A stretch of DNA of 64,000 nt from an uncultured Roseicyclus sp. (GTDB lineage: Bacteria; Pseudomonadota; Alphaproteobacteria; Rhodobacterales; Rhodobacteraceae). The position numbers were made by a program, and so were the translations under genes. The stretch is taken from NCBI GenBank assembly GCA_947494975.1, contig CANLXA010000001.1, forward strand, positions 806,001 to 870,000, in the 5' to 3' direction. The notes under the pieces are model-generated. The model was given only the letters and a program-made list of their open reading frames with translations, did no database searches and was not told the origin of the DNA. Of this stretch, positions 30,441 through 39,039 are shown one piece after another; position 1 is the stretch's first letter; each line of letters begins with the position of its first letter.

Positions 30441-31413
30441 GCGGCCCGCGCGGCGGCGCACCCTCTCGATGGCCCCGGACGGACCGCGCCCGGGCGAGTG
30501 TCTGTGACGGCATCTCGCCGAACTGCGCCCGGTAGTGTGCCGCAAACCGCCCGAAATGCGTCAGGCCCACCGCCAGGGCCGCCGCGGTGACGCTGTCGAC
30601 TAGCCCCGCCCGCAACATGGCCCGCGCCCGGTCCAGCCGACGTTCGGTCAGGTAGGCCATCGGCGGACGACCGACCGACGCCACGAAATGCGCGCTCAAT
30701 GTCCGGATCGGCACACCGGCCACGTGTGCCAGATCGCTCAGCGTGATCGCCTGGCCCAAATAGGCCTCGATATAGTCGATGGCCCGCTTCACATCGCGCG
30801 AATTGGGGGTGGCGCGGCGATGCACATCGGTGAACGCCCCGCCAATCATCAGGGCCATGATCGGCTCAAGATAGGTCATCACCCGCGCACCGTCGGCCAG
30901 GAAACCCCGATCCGCCTGATCCTCCTCGACCAGATCGACGATCAGCTGACCGACGGCCCGGTGCTGCGGCTGACGGGTATCGAACGTCTCGAACACGCCG
31001 AAGTGTGGCGGCGTGCGCAAATCCATCAGCCGGTCCGCGAAATCCACGATCATGTCCAGGGCAAGCGACAGGCCGAAGCGAAGTTCGTGGGCGGCCAGCG
31101 GCAAGGGATCCCAGCGACCGGGCACGGCGATGGGGCTGCGCGCCTCGCGCACCTGCAGCCGCCCGGTCGCCTCACGCCGCACCGGGACCGGTATCCAGAT
31201 ATGCATCGTTTCCTCCCGCGAGGTCAGGATGACATCTTCGGAATATTCGAAGGCGAACAGGCCGAAATCGGGCGCCGGGTACACGGAAGCCGTCGTTTGC
31301 ATGCCACGCCGCGCCCGCCGGTCGACCGGTTCAAGCTGGAACTGTCGCATGTCATGGATCGCCCGAGAAATCTCGAACGGCGCACGGTCCAGTTGGCGAT
31401 AACGCTCCAGCAT
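30433..31413 (-). CDS. AraC-family transcriptional regulator
   Basis: 326 residues. The C-terminal two-helix-turn-helix AraC domain (about 205-310) is clear: [21 protein letters not shown], then [10 protein letters not shown] and [23 protein letters not shown]. The N-terminal ~200 residues look like the AraC-binding-like ligand domain (AraC_binding_2 type). The ligand is unknown, and the adjacent genes give no hint. The C-terminus ends in a basic, Pro-rich tail. Confidence 0.9.
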   Translation of the reverse strand: MLERYRQLDRAPFEISRAIHDMRQFQLEPVDRRARRGMQTTASVYPAPDFGLFAFEYSEDVILTSREETMHIWIPVPVRREATGRLQVREARSPIAVPGRWDPLPLAAHELRFGLSLALDMIVDFADRLMDLRTPPHFGVFETFDTRQPQHRAVGQLIVDLVEEDQADRGFLADGARVMTYLEPIMALMIGGAFTDVHRRATPNSRDVKRAIDYIEAYLGQAITLSDLAHVAGVPIRTLSAHFVASVGRPPMAYLTERRLDRARAMLRAGLVDSVTAAALAVGLTHFGRFAAHYRAQFGEMPSQTLARARSVRGHREGAPPRGPLR

Positions 31414-31588
31414 GGCGGGCCTGTCCTACCCTTCCAAACCGCCAGCATAGCCCGCAACCGCCATATCGCAAAACGGGGGCGCACAATTTCTTGCCAGATC
31501 CGGATAGGGATTGCCGCCAGCGGATAGTGAGACGACCCTACGGTATGCAAGGGCTGAAGCCGTTCTTTTCAGGAATTGGATCAACCCC

Positions 31589-31990
31589 ATGCGCCTATTT
31601 TCGCTTCACAGCCCTTGGCTCCTTCTCTTCACGGCTTTGACCGTGTCCGCCTGTATCCGCGTTCTGTCTGATACATACGAGATTACGGTGGATGGCATCA
31701 CCTACGAAGTCCGCATCTATGGATACCAGGGCCTGCCGACGGAACTGGACCGGACGTTCGTCGTGATAGATGGCCGGGAATATGCCTGCGCCCCGGATTC
31801 GACCGACCCACCCGATTGCGCCGCCGTCGTGCGCGCGTATGTCCGAAATCAGGCAAGCGAACCCGAATTGCCGCGGTTGACAGATACGGATTTGAACCGC
31901 CGCAGCGGGATCATCCCGGGTGACGGACAAAGCGGCGGCCCGGCCGGCGGCGGCGGCGGTTACTCACCCCCCAGTGGCGGCGGCACCTGA
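31589..31990 (+). CDS. Small predicted lipoprotein with Gly-rich tail
   Basis: 133 residues from the ATG at 31589 (MRLFSLHSPWLLLF) with AGGA upstream. A hydrophobic signal ends in the lipobox TVSAC, so the mature protein starts at Cys-22. The body has beta-rich sequence (YEITVDGITYEVRIYG) and a Cys pair (YACAPDSTDPPDCAA), and ends in a flexible Gly/Pro-rich tail. No family recognised. It diverges from the AraC-type regulator across 175 bp. Confidence 0.7.
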   Translation: MRLFSLHSPWLLLFTALTVSACIRVLSDTYEITVDGITYEVRIYGYQGLPTELDRTFVVIDGREYACAPDSTDPPDCAAVVRAYVRNQASEPELPRLTDTDLNRRSGIIPGDGQSGGPAGGGGGYSPPSGGGT

Positions 31991-32085
31991 TACACGTCCC
32001 TGCCCCGCCTGGTCCTGACGATACCCTGGGCGGGCCCGGCATGTTGCGGCCTCTTGGACACATCGCCCAAGGGGTCGCGCATTTT

Positions 32086-32116
32086 TTGGAAGAAAAACGC
32101 GACCGCGTTCTATAAG
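32086..32116 (+). promoter_or_regulatory. Possible promoter for DUF484-xerC
   Basis: TTGGAA (32086-32091) and TATAAG (32111-32116) are spaced by 19 bases, slightly long for sigma-70, and lie about 40 bp before the DUF484 start. No other candidate is better in this gap. Confidence 0.3.
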
Positions 32117-32153
32117 CTGCGCGCAACGAAGAAAAAACAACGAGGCGGTAGTA

Positions 32154-32882
32154 ATGAGCAATACCGAGGCGGAAGCCCCGCTTTCTCTGCATGACGATTG
32201 GCGCGGACGGGTCCTGTCGGATCCTGAACTGATTCTCGAAGACCGTGATCTGATGCGCGCGCTGATCGCCGCCAATGATCGCCAGATGGGCGGCAATATC
32301 GTCGATATGCGCGGCATCGCTATGGAGCGGCTGCAAAACCGTCTTGATCGGCTCGAAGATACCCACCGCTCCGTGATCGCGGCGGCCTACGAGAACCTGG
32401 CCGGCACGAATCAGATCCACCGCGCGGTCACGCGGATGCTGGATGCCAAGGAATTCACCGAATTTCTCACCACGCTCGGCACCGATGTCGCCAGCATCCT
32501 GCGCGTGGATCGCGTGCGCCTCGTGCTGGAAAGCGCCGAGGCCACCGAAACCGAAGCCCCCAAGGTCCAGAAGCTGGAAGACGTTCTGACGGTTGTGGCG
32601 CCCGGATTTGCCAAGGACTACATCTCCGGCGGGCGCGATGTGCCCCATCGGCAGGTGACGTTGCGCCAGATCGGCGGCGATGCGGACCGGATCTTCGGCG
32701 AAGCGGCACGCTGGATCCATTCCGAGGCCTGCCTGGCGCTGGATCTGGGCGAAGGCCGCCTGCCCGGCCTGCTCGTCCTGGGCGCGGAAGACCCGCATCA
32801 GTTCCGCCCTTCCCAAGGCACCGATCTGCTGACGTTCTTTGCGGGTGTCTTCGAGCGTCTGATGCGCGGCTGGCTCGACTGA
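32154..32882 (+). CDS. DUF484 family protein
   Basis: 242 residues with a GAGG ribosome site. The N-terminal helical part (DPELILEDRDLMRALIAAND) and the C-terminal GAF-like part (LDLGEGRLPGLLVLGAEDPH, FFAGVFERLMRGWL) match DUF484. In many proteobacteria this gene sits directly upstream of xerC, as here (4-bp gap), but its role is unknown; it is usually thought of as a GAF-like cytoplasmic protein. Confidence 0.88.
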   Translation: MSNTEAEAPLSLHDDWRGRVLSDPELILEDRDLMRALIAANDRQMGGNIVDMRGIAMERLQNRLDRLEDTHRSVIAAAYENLAGTNQIHRAVTRMLDAKEFTEFLTTLGTDVASILRVDRVRLVLESAEATETEAPKVQKLEDVLTVVAPGFAKDYISGGRDVPHRQVTLRQIGGDADRIFGEAARWIHSEACLALDLGEGRLPGLLVLGAEDPHQFRPSQGTDLLTFFAGVFERLMRGWLD

Positions 32883-32886
32883 TCCG

Positions 32887-33810
32887 ATGTCGCTGACGCT
32901 CACCCCCGCCGCCCGAGACATCCTGCAAAGCTGGCTGACCCATCTTCGCGGCGTGCGTGGGCGGGCCGAGGCCACGCTGACGGCCTATGCCGCCGATTTG
33001 GGGGAGTTTCTTGCGTTTCAGGCCGGGCATCTGGGCGGTGCCCCCGGGCCCGCCGCCCTGCGTGCCCTCACCACTCGCGATATGCGGGCCTGGATGTCGG
33101 ATCAGCGCGGGCGCGGTGTCGGGGCCCGGTCGCTGGCCCGCAGGTTGTCGGCGGTAAAGGCCTTCTACACGTGGTGGTCCGACCGGGACGGCTTTGACGC
33201 CACCGCCATCCTGTCGATGCGCGCGCCCAAGCACACCCGCCGCCTGCCCCGCCCGCTGACCGAAACCGGCGCGCGGGACATGATCGACGGCCTCGCCATG
33301 CAAGATGAGCGCGATTGGGTGCAGGCCCGCGACATCGCGGTTGTGACACTGCTATATGGCTGCGGCTTGCGGATATCGGAGGCACTTGGCCTCCGCGCCG
33401 ATCTCCTCCCCCTGCCCGACGTGCTGCGGATCACCGGCAAGGGTGGCAAGGAACGGGAGGTGCCGGTTCTGCCCGCCGCGCAGGCGGCCTGTGCCCGCTA
33501 TGCACGGCTCTGCCCCCATGATCTGGCGCCCGGCACGCCGCTCTTTCGCGCGATCCGGGGCGGGGCGCTTGGCCCCCGCGCCGTGGCCAGAGTGATGGAA
33601 CAGACCCGGATGCAGCTTGGTCTGCCCTCCACCGCCACGCCGCACGCGATGCGCCACTCCTTCGCGACGCATCTTCTGGATGCGGGCGGCGATCTGCGCG
33701 CGATCCAGGAGCTGCTGGGCCACGCCTCGCTCAGCACGACGCAGGCCTACACCGCGGTCGACACGGCGCGCTTGATGGATGTGTACCGCGCCGCCCATCC
33801 CAAGGCGTGA
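32887..33810 (+). CDS. xerC: Tyrosine recombinase XerC
   Basis: 307 residues. An N-terminal SAM-like core-binding domain (AEATLTAYAADLGEFLAFQ) is followed by the catalytic domain with GCGLRISEALGL (Arg), GKGGKER (Lys), HAMRHSFATHLLDAGGDL (His and Arg), LLGHASLSTTQAYTAVD (His and Tyr nucleophile). XerC with XerD resolves chromosome dimers at dif. Housekeeping rather than phage: it follows DUF484 and no att-like repeats flank it. Confidence 0.95.
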   Translation: MSLTLTPAARDILQSWLTHLRGVRGRAEATLTAYAADLGEFLAFQAGHLGGAPGPAALRALTTRDMRAWMSDQRGRGVGARSLARRLSAVKAFYTWWSDRDGFDATAILSMRAPKHTRRLPRPLTETGARDMIDGLAMQDERDWVQARDIAVVTLLYGCGLRISEALGLRADLLPLPDVLRITGKGGKEREVPVLPAAQAACARYARLCPHDLAPGTPLFRAIRGGALGPRAVARVMEQTRMQLGLPSTATPHAMRHSFATHLLDAGGDLRAIQELLGHASLSTTQAYTAVDTARLMDVYRAAHPKA

Positions 33811-33867
33811 CGACCAGCAGACACAGAAGTGTTGCAAACCCGCGCATTAGCAGGCATCCCCGCCGCC

Positions 33868-34563
33868 ATGCGATTTAGAGCTTATTCCGTTCATCTGTTC
33901 ACGGCCGCCGGCGCCTCCCTTGCGATGCTGGCCCTGTTGGAGGCCGCGCAGCAGGATTGGGCGATGATGACGATCTGGCTCACCATCGCCTTCATCGTCG
34001 ACGGCATCGATGGGCCACTGGCCCGGCGCTATCAGGTGACGACAAACGCGCCGGTGATCGATGGCGCGCTTCTGGACCTCATCATCGATTTCCTGACCTA
34101 CGTGATGATCCCGGCCTACGCGCTCTACGGCTCGGGCCTGCTGCCGGGATGGTCGGGCTGGTTCGTGGTTCTGTTCATCCCCTTCGCCTCCTCGCTCTAC
34201 TTCGCGGATACGCGGATGAAGACGGCGGATGCCTCGTTCCGTGGCTTTCCGGGCTGCTGGAACATGGTCGCGCTGGCGCTTCTGGTGATCGAGCCGCCAT
34301 GGGAGCTGACGCTGGTCCTTGTCATCGGCCTGTCGGCGGCCCAATTCCTCAACCTCAAATTCGTCCACCCCGTCCGCACCGCGCGCTGGCGTGTCGTGTC
34401 CCTGCCCATGGCGCTTTTGTGGACCTTGTCGATCGCCTTTGCGGCGTGGACAGGCTTTGCCCCCAACCCGATCCTGACCGTCGTGGTCACGCTCACATCC
34501 ATCTACCTGCTTGTGGCAGGCGTGGCGCAGCAGGTCATCTATGATCGCGGATATGCCCGTTAG
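33868..34563 (+). CDS. pcs: Phosphatidylcholine synthase
   Basis: 231 residues from the ATG at 33868 (MRFRAYSVHLFTAAGASL); a GTG at 33829 has no better ribosome site. It is a polytopic CDP-alcohol phosphatidyltransferase with the Asp-rich motif (DGIDGPLARR, then DGALLDLIIDFLTYVMIP) in the spacing typical of bacterial Pcs. The enzyme condenses CDP-diacylglycerol with choline directly to phosphatidylcholine. Its stop overlaps the convergent suhB stop by 4 bp. Near it lie a glycerophosphodiesterase and a SuhB phosphatase, so phospholipid turnover is concentrated here. Confidence 0.92.
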   Translation: MRFRAYSVHLFTAAGASLAMLALLEAAQQDWAMMTIWLTIAFIVDGIDGPLARRYQVTTNAPVIDGALLDLIIDFLTYVMIPAYALYGSGLLPGWSGWFVVLFIPFASSLYFADTRMKTADASFRGFPGCWNMVALALLVIEPPWELTLVLVIGLSAAQFLNLKFVHPVRTARWRVVSLPMALLWTLSIAFAAWTGFAPNPILTVVVTLTSIYLLVAGVAQQVIYDRGYAR

Positions 34564-35354
34564 TCGCGGGTGCGGATGATCTTGGCGAATTGATCGAAAA
34601 TCGGTTCGGCCCCTGCGATCAGGTGGCCGTTCTCCAACAGGTCCTGCCCCTCCCGGATCGGCTCCACGAAGGCGCCCGCCTCCCGCGCGATCAGAATGCC
34701 GGCCGCGATGTCCCACGGCTTGAGGTTGTATTCCCAGTAGCCCTCGAACCGCCCCGCCGCGACCCAGCACAGATCCAGCGACGCCGCCCCGTTGCGCCGC
34801 ATCCCCGAACAGGCCGGCATCAGGCGCGCCAGGTCGCGCAGCATCGCGGGCAGGTACTTGCCCCCATCGGGCGGCAGCCCCGCGCCAAAGACCGCTTCGG
34901 CCAGCTTGGCCCGCGCCGACACCCGCAGGCGCTGGCTGTCGTTCAGCCACGCCCCCGCGCCCTTTTCGGCGAAGAACATCTCATCCTTCGACGGATCGTA
35001 GACCACCGCCGAAACGATCTCGCCCTTATGCTCCAGCGCGATGGAAATCCCCCAATGGGGCATGGCGTGCAAAAAATTCGTGGTGCCATCCAGCGGGTCG
35101 ACGATCCAGCGGCGCGTGGGGTCGGTGCCCGCGATCTCCGCCTCTTCCTCGCCCAGAAATCCGTAATTCGGGCGCGCCTCCATCAACTCGTCCTTGATGA
35201 TCTGCTGCGCCGCCCGATCCGCGCGGCTGACGAAGTCGCCGGGTCCTTTGGAGGAGACCTGAAGCTGCTCCACCTCGCGGAAATCCTTGAGCAGGCTCCG
35301 CGCCGCCTTGCGCGCCGCCTTGATCATCACGTTGAGGTTGGCCGAGCCTTGCAT
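34560..35354 (-). CDS. suhB: Inositol monophosphatase family protein (SuhB-like)
   Basis: 264 residues from the ATG at 35354 (MQGSANLNVMIKAARKA). Metal-binding motifs GEEEAEI, WIVDPLDGTTNFLH and the C-terminal LKPWDIAAGILIAREAGA are intact. These Mg-dependent phosphatases act on inositol phosphates and related sugar phosphates; in E. coli SuhB also takes part in rRNA transcription. It is 86 bp downstream of the glycerophosphodiesterase gene. Confidence 0.94.
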   Translation of the reverse strand: MQGSANLNVMIKAARKAARSLLKDFREVEQLQVSSKGPGDFVSRADRAAQQIIKDELMEARPNYGFLGEEEAEIAGTDPTRRWIVDPLDGTTNFLHAMPHWGISIALEHKGEIVSAVVYDPSKDEMFFAEKGAGAWLNDSQRLRVSARAKLAEAVFGAGLPPDGGKYLPAMLRDLARLMPACSGMRRNGAASLDLCWVAAGRFEGYWEYNLKPWDIAAGILIAREAGAFVEPIREGQDLLENGHLIAGAEPIFDQFAKIIRTRD

Positions 35355-35440
35355 GGGGTCACTCCGATGGGTCAGGGCGGGCATATACGGGCAGCGCAGC
35401 GGAATGCCAAGCTGGTTGGTCGCGTGCCTCAGCCCTACGG

Positions 35441-36199
35441 CTATGCCCCGCCCCATTCCCCCCGCGCCACAAGCACGTCTTTCAGGACGGAGGGCCGGTC
35501 GGTCATAATCCCGCGCACGCCGATCTCCAGAAGCTGCGCCATCTGATCGGCCTCATCGACGGTCCAGACCTGCACATCGATGCCCCGCGCACTGGCCGCC
35601 CGCACGAAGCGGGGCGTCACCACCGCAATACCCTTGTGTGCAGGCGGCACCTGCAGCACCGGAAACGCCGAACGCGGCGTGGGAAGCCCCCACCCGGCCA
35701 GCCAGACGCCCAGAACACCCGATTGCGCGGGCGACCAGCAGAGAGCCGGCCCCAGCGCCGCCCGGATCGCCGCCGTCCGGCGCGCCTCGAACGACCCCAC
35801 ACACACCCGCGGCAGGGCATCGGCCCCGCGGATAGCCTCGGCCAACAGGCCCGGGGATCGGTCGCATTTCAGCTCGAAATTCACCCGAAGGCGGGGGAAA
35901 CTGGCCAGAAGCTCCCGCGCCGTCGGGATCGCCGCGCCGCCATGGGTGCGGATCGTGGCCAGATCCGCCCGATCCAGATCGGCAATCCGCGCCACCTCCC
36001 CGGTCATCCGCTCCAGCGTCTCGTCGTGATGGATCACCACCACGCCGTCGCGGGTGGCATGCACATCCGTCTCGATATGGGTGAAGCCCATCTCCACCGC
36101 CCGTGCAAACGCCTCCATCGTGTTTTCCTCCGCCTCCAACGACCCGCCGCGATGGGCAAACGCAATCGGGTGCGGGAAATCCAAAAACGGGTGCGTCAT
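35441..36199 (-). CDS. Glycerophosphodiester phosphodiesterase
   Basis: 252 residues from the ATG at 36199 (MTHPFLDFPHPIAFAHRGG). The TIM-barrel active site is visible: AHRGG, the EEN block, METD-type HIETDVHATRDGVVVIHHD, and the late QVWTVDEAD. It hydrolyses deacylated phospholipids to glycerol-3-phosphate and an alcohol such as choline. There is no signal peptide, so it is cytoplasmic. The start overlaps the metR stop by 4 bp. Confidence 0.93.
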   Translation of the reverse strand: MTHPFLDFPHPIAFAHRGGSLEAEENTMEAFARAVEMGFTHIETDVHATRDGVVVIHHDETLERMTGEVARIADLDRADLATIRTHGGAAIPTARELLASFPRLRVNFELKCDRSPGLLAEAIRGADALPRVCVGSFEARRTAAIRAALGPALCWSPAQSGVLGVWLAGWGLPTPRSAFPVLQVPPAHKGIAVVTPRFVRAASARGIDVQVWTVDEADQMAQLLEIGVRGIMTDRPSVLKDVLVARGEWGGA

Positions 36200-37104
36200 G
36201 CCCGTCGCTGCAATTTCAGCGGCTCGGACCGGCAGAGTTTCAGCACATGGGACATGAACGGTTTGGCCGTGTCTTCCGCGCGGCTCGCCCCGTAAAGGCG
36301 GCGCGTCACGCCGCTTTCCGTAAGCGATTTCGTCACGATGGACTGGCTTGCCCCCACATCGCGCACCACCCAATCGGGCAGAACCGAGACGCCCCGCCCG
36401 GACGCCACCAGCAACAGGATCACCGCCGACAACTCCACCTGCCGCACCGCTTTCGGTTCCACCCCTGCCGGGAACAGCAATTGGCTGAACACGTCGAGGC
36501 GCGGGCGATCGACGGGATAGGTGATCAGTGTCTGATCGGCAAAATCCCCCGCTTCCACGAAAGGTTTTTGCGCCAGCGGATGATCGGCGGCGCAGACAAA
36601 CACCGGCTCGTAATCGAAAAGCGGCGTGAAATCGACGCCCGCCAACTCTTCGGGATCACTTGAAATCACCAGATCCACATCCTGCCGGATCAGCGCCGGA
36701 AGCGCCTCGAATTGCAGGCCCGGGCGGATATCCACGTCCACATCCGGCCATGTCTGGCGAAACGCCTCCAGCACCGGCAACAGCCAATCGAAACAGGCAT
36801 GGCATTCAATCGCGATATGCAGCCGCCCCGATTTGCCCGCCCGCAGGCCCTCGAAATCCTCCTCCAACGCCGCAACGCGCGGCAGGACCTCCTCGGCAAG
36901 CCGCAGGAACTTCATGCCCGCCGAAGACAGCCGCATCGGTTTGGAGCGCCGTACGAACAGCTCCACGCCGGTCTGATCCTCCAGCCCCTTGATCTGGTGG
37001 CTCAGCGCCGATTGCGTGATGTGCAGGCTCTCCGCCGCCCGCGCCAGCCCGCCTTCCTCGTGGATGGCCTTGATCGTGCGCAGGTGCCGAAACTCGATAT
37101 GCAT
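36196..37104 (-). CDS. metR: LysR-family regulator, probably MetR
   Basis: 302 residues. The N-terminal winged helix-turn-helix (MHIEFRHLRTIKAIHEEGGL, AAESLHITQSALSHQIKGLE) and the PBP-like effector domain (SGRLHIAIECHACFDWLLPV, which is MetR-like) are clear. MetR uses homocysteine to activate methionine genes. The assignment is supported by its divergent position to metF (93 bp shared control region). The gene is coupled to the glycerophosphodiesterase gene downstream. Confidence 0.87.
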   Translation of the reverse strand: MHIEFRHLRTIKAIHEEGGLARAAESLHITQSALSHQIKGLEDQTGVELFVRRSKPMRLSSAGMKFLRLAEEVLPRVAALEEDFEGLRAGKSGRLHIAIECHACFDWLLPVLEAFRQTWPDVDVDIRPGLQFEALPALIRQDVDLVISSDPEELAGVDFTPLFDYEPVFVCAADHPLAQKPFVEAGDFADQTLITYPVDRPRLDVFSQLLFPAGVEPKAVRQVELSAVILLLVASGRGVSVLPDWVVRDVGASQSIVTKSLTESGVTRRLYGASRAEDTAKPFMSHVLKLCRSEPLKLQRRA

Positions 37105-37110
37105 ATGAAA

Positions 37111-37127
37111 CTCATATTGATGATGAG
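37111..37127. promoter_or_regulatory. Dyad in the metR-metF control region
   Basis: CTCAT-N7-ATGAG lies 7 bp before the metR start and 71 bp before metF. A LysR-type protein is expected to bind here; the half-sites are not an exact match to the E. coli MetR consensus TGAA-N5-TTCA. The whole gap is visibly more A+T-rich than its surroundings. Confidence 0.45.
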
Positions 37128-37197
37128 AGTTATGAATTTGTTGATTGCCTGCATCTATGCGACATCGATAAGCGACATTTCAAGGATCATTCCCGCC

Positions 37198-38067
37198 ATG
37201 GCCTCTGCTCCCCGCGTTTCATTCGAATTCTTCCCCCCAAAATCGCTGGAGGGGTCGTTCCGGCTCTGGGAGACGCTCGGCACGTTGGCGCCCCTGGGCC
37301 CGCAATTCGTCTCCGTCACCTATGGCGCGGGCGGCACCACGCGGAAGCTGACGCATGAGGCCGTCACCGCGATTGGCGCCAATTTCGGCGTACCCGTCGC
37401 CGCGCACCTCACCTGCGTGGATGCCACCCGCGCTGAAACGCTTGAAATCGCCGGGGCCTATGCCGAGGCGGGGGTTAACCAGATCGTCGCGCTCCGCGGC
37501 GATCCGCCCAAGGGCGCAGACGGGTTCACGCCGCATCCCGATGGCTTCGCCTCCTCTGTCGAGTTGATCGCGGCGCTGGCCGCAACCGGCAAATTCGATA
37601 TCCGCGTGGGGGCCTACCCAGATATCCACCCCGACGCGCCGTCGATGCAGGCCTGTGTCGATTTTCTCAAGCGCAAGCTCGATGCCGGGGCCACATCCGC
37701 CATCACGCAATTCTTCTTCGAGGCCGAGACCTTCTTCCGCTTCCGCGATGCCTGTGCCGCGGCCGGGATCACCGCACCGATCATCCCCGGCATCCTTCCG
37801 ATCGAGGATTGGACCCGCGCGCGCCGCTTCGCCGCTGCCTGCGGGGCCGTCATCCCGACCTGGCTCGATGAGGCGTTTACCGCCGCCCTCCGCGACGGGC
37901 GGGAGGATCTGTTGTCGACGGCGATCTGCACGGAGCTCTGCTCCGATCTGATCGACGGCGGGGTTGAGGATCTGCATTTCTACACGCTCAACAAGCCCGA
38001 ACTCACCCGCGACGTCTGCGCCGCGCTTGGCGTGGCCCCCAAGGTGTCCCTGGCCGAAGTCGCCTGA
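37198..38067 (+). CDS. metF: 5,10-methylenetetrahydrofolate reductase
   Basis: 289 residues from the ATG at 37198 (MASAPRVSFEFFPPKS). SFEFFPPK, VSVTYGAGGTTR, HLTCVDATR and VALRGDPPKG are the conserved FAD/folate blocks. The enzyme makes 5-methyltetrahydrofolate for methionine synthase. Divergent from metR, which likely controls it. A double hairpin follows 80 bp after the stop. Confidence 0.96.
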   Translation: MASAPRVSFEFFPPKSLEGSFRLWETLGTLAPLGPQFVSVTYGAGGTTRKLTHEAVTAIGANFGVPVAAHLTCVDATRAETLEIAGAYAEAGVNQIVALRGDPPKGADGFTPHPDGFASSVELIAALAATGKFDIRVGAYPDIHPDAPSMQACVDFLKRKLDAGATSAITQFFFEAETFFRFRDACAAAGITAPIIPGILPIEDWTRARRFAAACGAVIPTWLDEAFTAALRDGREDLLSTAICTELCSDLIDGGVEDLHFYTLNKPELTRDVCAALGVAPKVSLAEVA

Positions 38068-38468
38068 TACCCCGCCGCGCTACACCGCCCATGGGCCGCT
38101 CAAAACGCGGCCGGTCCTTCCATTGGTCCTCAATACCCCCGGGGGTCAGCGGCTTTTTCCTGGAAAAGCCGCCAAGGGGGCAGCGCCCCCTTCTTCAAAT
38201 GGCAAATGCACGCCCCAACATCACAAGGAAGCCCGCAATTTTCGCTTGGAAAACTGCCCCCGGCGACCGCGCAGCGGGCGCAACACGGTCCCGCGCGTCA
38301 GCCGAGATACGCCCCGATCATGGTTGACGAAACGTCAGGCAGGATCGCGTTTTTCAATGTAACATAAAACCTTAACCCCCCTTATCAACCTTGATAACCC
38401 TGCGCGCCCTTGCACCTGCCCGCGCCCCATGGCCTCCTGCCGCGGCACGACCAGCGGAGCCCAGACCC
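38068..38468. other. 401-bp intergenic region after metF, no gene seen
   Basis: The first half holds two strong hairpins (38149-38192). The second half, up to the thioesterase start, shows no convincing open frame, RNA gene or known motif; there is an A+T-richer stretch near 38350-38400 (AAAACCTTAACC) that may hold the thioesterase promoter. Confidence 0.6.
38149..38192 (+). terminator. Double hairpin downstream of metF
   Basis: Hairpin one: GCGGCTTTT (38149-38157) pairs with AAAAGCCGC (38164-38172). Hairpin two: AAGGGGGC (38174-38181) pairs with GCCCCCTT (38185-38192) around AGC, followed by CTTC. Both stems are perfect. The second can terminate metF weakly; both together resemble a dispersed intergenic palindromic element. 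Confidence 0.6.
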
Positions 38469-38957
38469 ATGCCCCATCCCTCCTTCGCCGCCGATATCCA
38501 GAGCCTCCCCTCCCGCGACCGCCTGCTCTCCATGTCCGGCCTCGATTTCATGCGCGCCATGCTGGCAGGCGATCTCGCCCACCCGCCCATAGGCCAGACC
38601 CTCGGATACCACCTCGACAGCGTCGAAGACGGCCGCGTGATCTTCCGCGGCACGCCGACATTCGAAAGCATGAACCCGATGGGCTCGGTCCATGGTGGCT
38701 GGTACGGCACCCTGCTGGACAGTTGCATGGCCTGCGCCGTGATGACCAAGGTCCCCAAAGGCTCCGCCTATACGACGCTCGAATACAAGGTGAACATCAC
38801 CCGCGCGATCCCGGTGGGATGCGAGATACTGGCCGAAGGCGTGGTCTGCCATGCGGGCCGCTCCACCGGCGTCGCCGAAGGCACGATCCGCGACGCGCAG
38901 ACGGGTAAACTCTACGCCACAGGCTCCACCACCTGCCTCATCATGGTTGCCACTTGA
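38469..38957 (+). CDS. PaaI-family hotdog thioesterase
   Basis: 162 residues from the ATG at 38469 (MPHPSFAADIQSL). The block ESMNPMGSVHGGWYGTLLDS contains the hotdog helix with the H-G-G core of PaaI-like acyl-CoA thioesterases, followed by TTLEYKVNITRAI and HAGRSTGVAEGTIRD. The acyl-CoA substrate is unknown. It is 82 bp upstream of argD on the same strand. Confidence 0.87.
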   Translation: MPHPSFAADIQSLPSRDRLLSMSGLDFMRAMLAGDLAHPPIGQTLGYHLDSVEDGRVIFRGTPTFESMNPMGSVHGGWYGTLLDSCMACAVMTKVPKGSAYTTLEYKVNITRAIPVGCEILAEGVVCHAGRSTGVAEGTIRDAQTGKLYATGSTTCLIMVAT

Positions 38958-39039
38958 CCCCATCAGCATCGTTGAATTGACTTGGGGTCGGCCCCGGTGC
39001 ATTCCGGGCGCTTCTTTTTACCCCATGGAGACGAGCCAC

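Noticed and set aside
32887-33810. Phage or integron integrase
   Set aside because: The DUF484-xerC arrangement and full XerC motif set indicate the housekeeping recombinase; no att repeats, phage genes or tRNA nearby.
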